NCBI RefSeq assembly: GCF_000744785.1
Contig: NZ_JQMO01000002.1
Location: 620,001 to 684,000, forward strand
Length of the DNA stretch: 64,000 nucleotides
From: Kitasatospora azatica KCTC 9699
GTDB lineage: Bacteria; Actinomycetota; Actinomycetes; Streptomycetales; Streptomycetaceae
Direction of reading: 5' to 3'
Below the pieces are notes generated by a model, which saw only the letters and a list, made by a program, of their open reading frames with translations, did not search any database and was not told where the DNA came from. A program made the translations under genes and the position numbers. This document shows, in pieces, positions 58,817 to 64,000 of this stretch. How positions within the stretch are numbered: the stretch's first letter is position 1; each line of letters opens with the position of its first letter.

Positions 58817-60012
58817 CTACATGCGCAACCGCAGCCGGCAGACCACCGCGTCGGTCCCGCGGCGCAGCGCCCGGTCGATCAGCGCGCCGCGCTGGTTCTG
58901 CAGCGCCCGCTGCCACAGCCGGGTCGGCTCGACCTCGGGGATCAGGACGGTGATCCGGTCGTACACGCGCTCGGCGCCGAGCTCGTTGACGAAGGCGACC
59001 AGTGGGCGGCCCAGCCTGCGGTGGGCGTCCGGCACCTCGACCAGCGGCACGCCCGGCTGCCACAGTTCCCAGTCCCGGCGCAGCGCCTCGGCGGCCTGCC
59101 GGTCCTCGGCGTCGGGCGCGGTGTGCACCACGGTGACGGCCATGACCTGGTCGCCCAGCGAGAGCGCGGCGGACAGGGCGTCCCTGGTCAGCCGGGTGAT
59201 CGAGGTGACCGGGACGACCACCAGGGAGCGCTGCGGGGTGAGCGGACCGGGGATCCGGCCCAGTTCCAGCCGCTCGCCGATCCGCCCGTAGGCGCGGTGC
59301 ACCGCCTCGAAGGACAGCACCAGCAGCGGCAGCGCCAGCGCGATGCCCCAGGCGCCCTCGGTGAACTTGGTCCCGGCGACCACCAGCAGCGCCACCCCGG
59401 TCAGCAGCGCGCCGAAGCCGTTCAGCGCCGCCCGCCCCCGCCAGCGCGGGCCCCGCACCCGGAGCCAGTGCCGGACCATGCCGACCTGGCAGATGGTGAA
59501 GCCGACGAAGACGCCGATCGCGAAGAGCGGCACCAGGCTGTTCACGTCGCCGCCCGAGGCCACCAGCAGCCCGGCCGAGACGGCGGCCAGGAAGAGCACG
59601 CCGTGCCGGTGCACCTGGTGGTCGGCGCGCAGCGCGAAGACGTGCGGCAGGTAGTTGTCGCGGGCCAGCAGGTGCATCAGCACCGGCAGACCGCCGAACG
59701 AGGTGTTGGCGGCCAGCGCGAGCAGCACCACGGTGGCGAACTGGACCAGGTAGAAGCCGAAGCCGTGGCCGAGCGAGGCGTCGGCGAGCTGGGCCAGCAC
59801 CGTCACGCCCTCGACCGGCTGCCGGCCGCCGCGAGGACCAGCACGATGGCCTCCGGCCCGTAGGCGACGGAGGCCATCGCGTCCAGCGAGAGGGCGGCCA
59901 GGCCGCCGAGCGCGGAGAGGCGGTGTCGCTCGTTCGCCGCGTCCGGATCAGGGGGCTCCACCGGGGCGGTCGGCTGGACGGCGGCGGGGAGCGGTTCGGT
60001 GGAGCGGGTCAT
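58817..60012 (-). pseudogene. APC-family amino-acid/K+ permease, broken by internal deletion
   Basis: The start at 60012 reads MTRSTEPLPAAVQPTAP and then LGGLAALSLDAMASVAYGPE AIVLVLAAAGS, the first membrane helix, before RSRA and a stop at 59803. A second frame begins right there (QPVEGVTVLAQLADASLG) and continues through the last five helices and a C-terminal domain to 58817. Intact members of this family have about 250 more residues between GS and QPVEG. So the middle has been lost and the two parts are out of frame, joined at a short GGCAGCC-type overlap. The protein cannot fold as a transporter. It lies upstream of kdp on the same strand. Confidence 0.8.
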
Positions 60013-60146
60013 CGACGGACCTCCGTAGGACGGCTGGTGGTCCGATCGTCGGGCGAGCCACCCGGCCCAGCCCGCGCTCCGTACAGGCCCCTGACGGCCC
60101 GAGGGGTGATCTTGACGCGTTCTTGACGGCAGTGGGTGGATCAGGG

Positions 60147-61691
60147 TCACCGGTTGCCGAGTGCGGTCTCCTCGCGGTCGAGGTCGTGCTGCAGGCTGCG
60201 CCGGGTGGTGTCGCTGATCCGGTGTTCGTCGTAGAGGCGGCGCAGTTCGGCGTTCTGGACGGCGATGACCTCGCGGCGCAGCTCGCGGTAGGCGGCGTCG
60301 ACGGTGCTGCCGTCGGGCGTGTCGACGGTGTGGTCGAGGCGGGCGTTGAGGCCGCGCCGGACGCGGTCGACGGCCGGCTCGGACTGGGTCTCGAGTTCGG
60401 CGAGTTGGTCGACGTGGGCGAGGGCGGCGCGGTTGAGGGTGTCGCGGGCGGCGGCTTCCTCGCGGGCGGTGTGCTCGGGTTCCAGGGCCAGGCCGGAGCG
60501 GTTGACGATCGGGGCCAGGCTGAGCCCCTGGACGACCAGCGTGAAGACCACGACGGCAGTGGTGAGCACCAGGACCAGTGGCCGTCCGGGCAGCAGGGCG
60601 CCGCTGGAGGCGGTGAGCGGGATGGACAGCGCGGCGGCCAGCGGCATCACACCGCGGGTCCCGGCCCAGGTCACCACCGCCGCCACCCGCCAGGAGGGCC
60701 GGCCGCTGCTGGGCTTGGCGGCGGCGGACAGCGGCAGCATCCAGAGCACCCGGATGGCGATCAGCACGGCGGCCAGCACCAGTGCCTGGAGCGGCCACCA
60801 GCCCGTCCCGCTGGGCAGGTCCCGGACCAGCGTGGGCAGTTCGAGGCCGACGATGCTGAACACCACGCTCTCCAGCAGGAACACCACCACCGCGTAGACG
60901 GCGTGCAGTTGCAGCCGGATCCGGGCGTCGCTGAGCCGGTGGCCGGACCGCCCGAGCAGCACGCCCGCGACCACCACCGAGGTGATGCCGGAGGTGTGCG
61001 CGGACTCCGCCAGCACATAGGCGCTGTACGGGGTGACCAGCGCGATCACGGTCTCCAGCACCGGGTCGGTGGTGCGTCGGCGGATCAGCCCGACGGCTCC
61101 CGCGACAGCGGCACCGATCAGGCTGCCGCCGCCCGCGAGCAGCACGAACTCGCCGCCGGCCGCGGGCCAGCCGACCGCGCCCGCCGCCACCGCGATGCCG
61201 ACGGCGACCTTGAACAGCACCAGCGAGGTGGCGTCGTTGAACAGGCTCTCCGCCTGCACCAGCACCTGGACGCGACCGGGCAGGGCGAGCCGGCGGCCGA
61301 GCGCGGTGACGGCCACCGGGTCGGTGCTCGCCAGCACGGCGCCCAGCACGAAGGCCATCGCCGGCGGCAGGCCGGTCACCGCGACCGCGACATAGCCCAC
61401 CGCGGCGGCGGAGGCGAGGACCAGGCCGAAGGCGAGGATCGTGACCGGCTTCCAGACCGCGCGCAGGTCCCGCAGCGACAGTTCCTCGGCGGAGGCGTAC
61501 AGCAGCGGCGGCAGCACCACCAGGGCGATGGTCTGCGGTGGAATGCGCAGCGCCGGCGTCCCGGGTATCAGTGCCACGGCGATGCCGGCGAGCACCAGCA
61601 GTGAGGGGGCGGGGATGCGCCAGCGCCGGGCGAAGGTGGCCACCGCGGTGGCCAGCACCACCAGGAACAGAACAGTCGCCACTGCGCGCAT
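60147..61691 (-). CDS. CPA1-family Na+/H+ antiporter
   Basis: Protein of 514 aa, about 12 membrane helices plus a 120-residue cytoplasmic tail. The ion-binding helix has LAQAESLFNDATSLVLFKVA-type sequence (VLVQAESLFNDATSLVLFKV), with the Asn-Asp pair, and FVLGAVLASTDPVAVTALGR carries the second Asp. GLELPTLVRDL and WAGTRGVMPLAAALSIPL are NhaP-like. It exchanges cytoplasmic Na+ or K+ for protons. ATG 61691 has GGGGAT upstream. An AT-rich patch (CTAAATTTCCAATAAGAT on its strand) near 61785-61802 is a likely promoter. Confidence 0.93.
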   Translation of the reverse strand: MRAVATVLFLVVLATAVATFARRWRIPAPSLLVLAGIAVALIPGTPALRIPPQTIALVVLPPLLYASAEELSLRDLRAVWKPVTILAFGLVLASAAAVGYVAVAVTGLPPAMAFVLGAVLASTDPVAVTALGRRLALPGRVQVLVQAESLFNDATSLVLFKVAVGIAVAAGAVGWPAAGGEFVLLAGGGSLIGAAVAGAVGLIRRRTTDPVLETVIALVTPYSAYVLAESAHTSGITSVVVAGVLLGRSGHRLSDARIRLQLHAVYAVVVFLLESVVFSIVGLELPTLVRDLPSGTGWWPLQALVLAAVLIAIRVLWMLPLSAAAKPSSGRPSWRVAAVVTWAGTRGVMPLAAALSIPLTASSGALLPGRPLVLVLTTAVVVFTLVVQGLSLAPIVNRSGLALEPEHTAREEAAARDTLNRAALAHVDQLAELETQSEPAVDRVRRGLNARLDHTVDTPDGSTVDAAYRELRREVIAVQNAELRRLYDEHRISDTTRRSLQHDLDREETALGNR

Positions 61692-61825
61692 CTGCGAATC
61701 CCCTGATCACGAGAGACGGGGTCGCTGCGCTGAATCGCAGTCCGTCCCCCACGCCGACCAGGCTTCCCGGCACACCTCTGGTCATCTTATTGGAAATTTA
61801 GCGGCCTCGGAGATCTAGTGCCGCG

Positions 61826-62647
61826 TCAGGGTGCCAGGTCCCGGCGGGCCAGCAGCGCGAACGCCGCGCCGATCCCGGCCACGCCCACGGCGGCCAGCAC
61901 ACCCAGCGAGCCCCAGGCCACGCTGCCCCGGGCCAGCGCGTCGCCCGGGGCGTAGTAGTGGAACGGGTTCAGGTAGCGCAGCGGCGCGGCCTTGGACCAG
62001 GCGAGCGCCACGAAGTTGACCGCGAAGCCCACCGCGCCGAGGCCGATCACGGCGCCGACCACCATGGCCCGGCTGCGGCCGGCTGCGGATACGGCGAGTG
62101 CGGGGCCGGTCAGGCTCAGCGCGAAGCCGCAGCCCAGCAGTCCCGCCGCGAAGACCCCGCTGAGCGGCACCGCCCGGTGCAGCTGCGGCGATAGCGCCAC
62201 GCCGGCCGCCACCGTCAGCGTCGCGGCCGCGTTGAGCAGCACCACGACCAGGGCCAGGGCCGCCGTCCGTTCGGCCAGCAGCCGGTTCCGCGAGACCGGA
62301 CGGACCATCAGCAGCTCGACGGTGCCCGACTCGACGTCGGCGGCCACCGCGGCGGCGGCCAGCGAGCCGATCGCGGTGAGCTGCATCGCGATCCAGAACG
62401 GGTGCACCAGACCGGCGCCCAGCAGTCCGGGGTAGCTGGCGATCGAGACCGCGCCGGTCGAGCCGCTGAACGCCTTGAAGGCGCCCGGCGGGTTGCGGCC
62501 GCCGCCGGCGAAGAGCTGGCCGGGGGTGATGGTGTCGGAGATGACCACGATCAGCGTCTCGAACACGACCATGCCCAGGACCAGGGCCAGCAGCATCCGC
62601 CGCCGCCGGTACAGGGCCAGCCAGAGCAGCGGGAACCGGCTTCTCAT
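61826..62647 (-). CDS. ABC-2 type transporter permease
   Basis: Protein of 273 aa with about six membrane helices. LPLLWLALYRRRRMLLALVL-like start, then VESGTVELLMVRPVSRNRLL AERTAALALVVVLLNAAATL and YLNPFHYYAPGDALARGS, typical of ABC-2 exporter permeases. ATG 62647 overlaps the ATPase stop (ATGA). Substrate unknown; such pairs export drugs, lipids or antibiotics. Confidence 0.87.
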   Translation of the reverse strand: MRSRFPLLWLALYRRRRMLLALVLGMVVFETLIVVISDTITPGQLFAGGGRNPPGAFKAFSGSTGAVSIASYPGLLGAGLVHPFWIAMQLTAIGSLAAAAVAADVESGTVELLMVRPVSRNRLLAERTAALALVVVLLNAAATLTVAAGVALSPQLHRAVPLSGVFAAGLLGCGFALSLTGPALAVSAAGRSRAMVVGAVIGLGAVGFAVNFVALAWSKAAPLRYLNPFHYYAPGDALARGSVAWGSLGVLAAVGVAGIGAAFALLARRDLAP

Positions 62648-63585
62648 CGCTCCTCCCCTTGCTCGTCCCGCTGCTCGTCCCGCTGCTCGCTGCGGTACAG
62701 GTCGAGGAACGCCTCGTCCAACCCGGCCTCCTCCACCGTCAGGTCCGTCACCGGCAGCGCCAGCAGCCCGCGCAGCGCCGCCACCAGCTCGTGCGGCGGC
62801 ACCAGCAGCTCCACCCGGTCGCCCTGCCAGCGCGGCGACCACCGGTCCGCGACGCCGAGCGGCCGCCGGCCCAGCCCGTCGGCGAAGACCAGCCGCACCT
62901 TGCGGGCCCGCGCCTCGCGCAGCCCGGCGACGCTCTGCACGGTGACCAGCCGCCCGTCCCGGATGATCGCCACCCGCCGGCAGGTCCGCTGCACCTCGGG
63001 CAGCACATGGCTGGAGAGCAGCACGGTGCGTCCGGCCGCCTCGGCCTCGGCCAGCAGCTCGAAGAAGGTCTCCTGCACCAGGGGATCCAGGCCCTCGGTC
63101 GGCTCGTCGAGCACCACCAGCTCCGGATCGTGCTGGAACGCCTGGACCAGTCCGAGCTTCTGTTTCATGCCCCGCGAGTACTCCCGCACCGCCCGGTCCA
63201 GCGCCGACTCGGACAGGGCCAGGCGGCGGCACAGCTCGGCCTGACGGGGCGTCGGCGCCCCCTGCAGGTCGGCCAGCAGCCGCAGGGTCTGACGTCCGGT
63301 CAGCTCGGGGTAGAGCCGCAGCTCGCCGGGCAGGTAGCCGAGGGCGGGCGCCAGCCGGCGGTGCTCGGCGACCGGGTCCAGGCCGAGCACCCGCACCCGC
63401 CCCTCGGTCGGGCGCAGCAGGCCGACCAGGCAGCGCAGCGTGGTGGTCTTGCCCGCGCCGTTCGGTCCGAGGAAGCCGAACACCTCGCCGGGGTCGACGG
63501 TGATGTCGAGCCGCTCGACTCCGACGGTGCGGCCGTAGCGTTTGGTCAGCGCGCCGACTTCGATCACGGCTGCCGGATCTGTCAC
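62644..63585 (-). CDS. ABC transporter ATP-binding protein
   Basis: Protein of 313 aa. Walker A FLGPNGAGKTTTLRCLVGLL, signature EYSRGMKQKLGLVQAFQHDP, Walker B LVVLDEPTEGLDP and switch His in SSHVLPE. The CcmA/DrrA type with a C-terminal extension; last residues SEQRDEQRDEQGEER are an in-frame repeat at the overlap with the permease gene. GTG 63585 has GGAG 9 nt upstream. It powers the coupled permease. Confidence 0.93.
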   Translation of the reverse strand: MTDPAAVIEVGALTKRYGRTVGVERLDITVDPGEVFGFLGPNGAGKTTTLRCLVGLLRPTEGRVRVLGLDPVAEHRRLAPALGYLPGELRLYPELTGRQTLRLLADLQGAPTPRQAELCRRLALSESALDRAVREYSRGMKQKLGLVQAFQHDPELVVLDEPTEGLDPLVQETFFELLAEAEAAGRTVLLSSHVLPEVQRTCRRVAIIRDGRLVTVQSVAGLREARARKVRLVFADGLGRRPLGVADRWSPRWQGDRVELLVPPHELVAALRGLLALPVTDLTVEEAGLDEAFLDLYRSEQRDEQRDEQGEER

Positions 63586-63667
63586 GGATCCACGCTCCTC
63601 GGCGGTGCCGGCCCCGTCCGTCGCTGGATACCCGGCGGCCCCGCCCAGGAAACGGCTCAGCAACGGC

Positions 63668-64000
63668 TCAGGAAACGAACCGCACCTCGTGCGCCGCGGC
63701 CTGCGGCGCCGCGAAGGCGAGCAGGCGCTCGGCCTCGGCCTGGGCCTGGCGCTGCGCGGTGCGGCTCAGCGCGGTGAACGGTTTCAGTACCGCCGCCGTC
63801 CGCCCGGGTTCCCGGGTGAGCTGCCAGCAGCCGGCGACGAAGCCGTCCACCAGGACGGTGCCCTGCACGATGCCGTTCCGGCTCATCACCAGCGGGCGGT
63901 AGGGCTCGGGGAGCACGCGGGTGCGGTCGGCGTGCGAGAGCAGCAGGTTGTCGAAGGGGGCCGCCAGCCGGACGGGCGCCTCGGTCGCCGGGTCCGGACG
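63668..64000 (-). CDS. Winged-helix DNA-binding protein (AlkZ/HTH_42-like), C-terminal part
   Basis: The frame is open through the window edge, so the N-terminus is missing. The visible 110 residues read APVRLAAPFDNLLLSHADRT R, RNGIVQGTVLVDGFVAGCW and AAVLKPFTALSRTAQRQAQA EAERLL. This is the C-terminal half of the winged-helix family that includes AlkZ-type DNA glycosylases. Whether this member has glycosylase activity cannot be judged because the QxQ-type motif lies outside. It ends 82 bp before the ABC ATPase start. Confidence 0.75.
   Translation of the reverse strand, partial: RPDPATEAPVRLAAPFDNLLLSHADRTRVLPEPYRPLVMSRNGIVQGTVLVDGFVAGCWQLTREPGRTAAVLKPFTALSRTAQRQAQAEAERLLAFAAPQAAAHEVRFVS

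Noticed and set aside
59803..61785. Very long minus-strand frame over the antiporter
   Set aside because: Only its last 69 codons (60012-59803) are protein-like; the rest is an Arg/Pro-rich shadow of the antiporter gene.
1..64000. rRNA, tRNA, riboswitch or attachment site
   Set aside because: No cloverleaf with CCA-end context, rRNA core or known aptamer pattern was recognised by eye on either strand; a covariance search was not possible.

Overview
The window is very GC-rich DNA with strong GC3 bias, GGAGG-type ribosome sites, frequent GTG/TTG starts, a WhiB-like protein, a SigB/F-type sigma factor, a LuxR-type (LAL) regulator, Tat-exported glycosidases and rare TTA (bldA-type) codons. Together these point to a Streptomycetaceae chromosome (Streptomyces, Kitasatospora or Streptacidiphilus), probably an arm or arm-proximal region. 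No rRNA, tRNA or CRISPR array was seen.

Left part (1-31.5 kb) is a polysaccharide and sugar utilisation region. It starts with a secreted serine protease cut by the window edge and the divergent xylB/xylA pair around a shared palindrome. An alginate-lyase-like wall protein follows. A mosaic of insertion-sequence remnants (5.5-8.2 kb) encloses an intact cutinase/PET-hydrolase-like gene. Then come a Nudix hydrolase and a LacI-controlled operon: binding lipoprotein, two permeases, a GH63-like and a GH39-like enzyme. An anti-sigma kinase, a large LuxR regulator, a GH29 fucosidase and two tandem GH54 arabinofuranosidases are next. The block ends with alditol oxidase, a PAP2 phosphatase fused to an autotransporter-type repeat, and a DNase-I-fold enzyme with a lectin-like tail. 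A lacO-like operator recurs in front of the alginate lyase and the first GH54 gene.

Middle part (31.7-50.6 kb) holds a translationally coupled ATP-grasp / alpha-E / transglutaminase trio, two methyltransferase-fold proteins, WhiB and sigma regulators, MscS, a hydrolase and an MDR reductase. Its most notable locus is a compact operon of an MbtH-A-PCP-reductase NRPS with a diverged leucyl/phenylalanyl-tRNA-protein transferase (Aat). Divergent to it lies a large PAS-GGDEF-EAL protein. Both the NRPS and the GGDEF-EAL gene carry a TTA codon, as does the GH39-like gene.

Right part (50.6-64 kb) is ion homeostasis and transport: the full kdp system in the order small ORF-kdpF-A-B-C-(hairpin)-D-E, an APC permease broken by an out-of-frame internal deletion, a CPA1 Na+/H+ antiporter, an ABC-2 exporter pair and a partial winged-helix protein.

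The best candidate for something undescribed is the NRPS-Aat operon, which could join NRPS-type amino-acid activation and reduction to aminoacyl-tRNA chemistry. All functional calls are by eye from motifs; no database search was possible.
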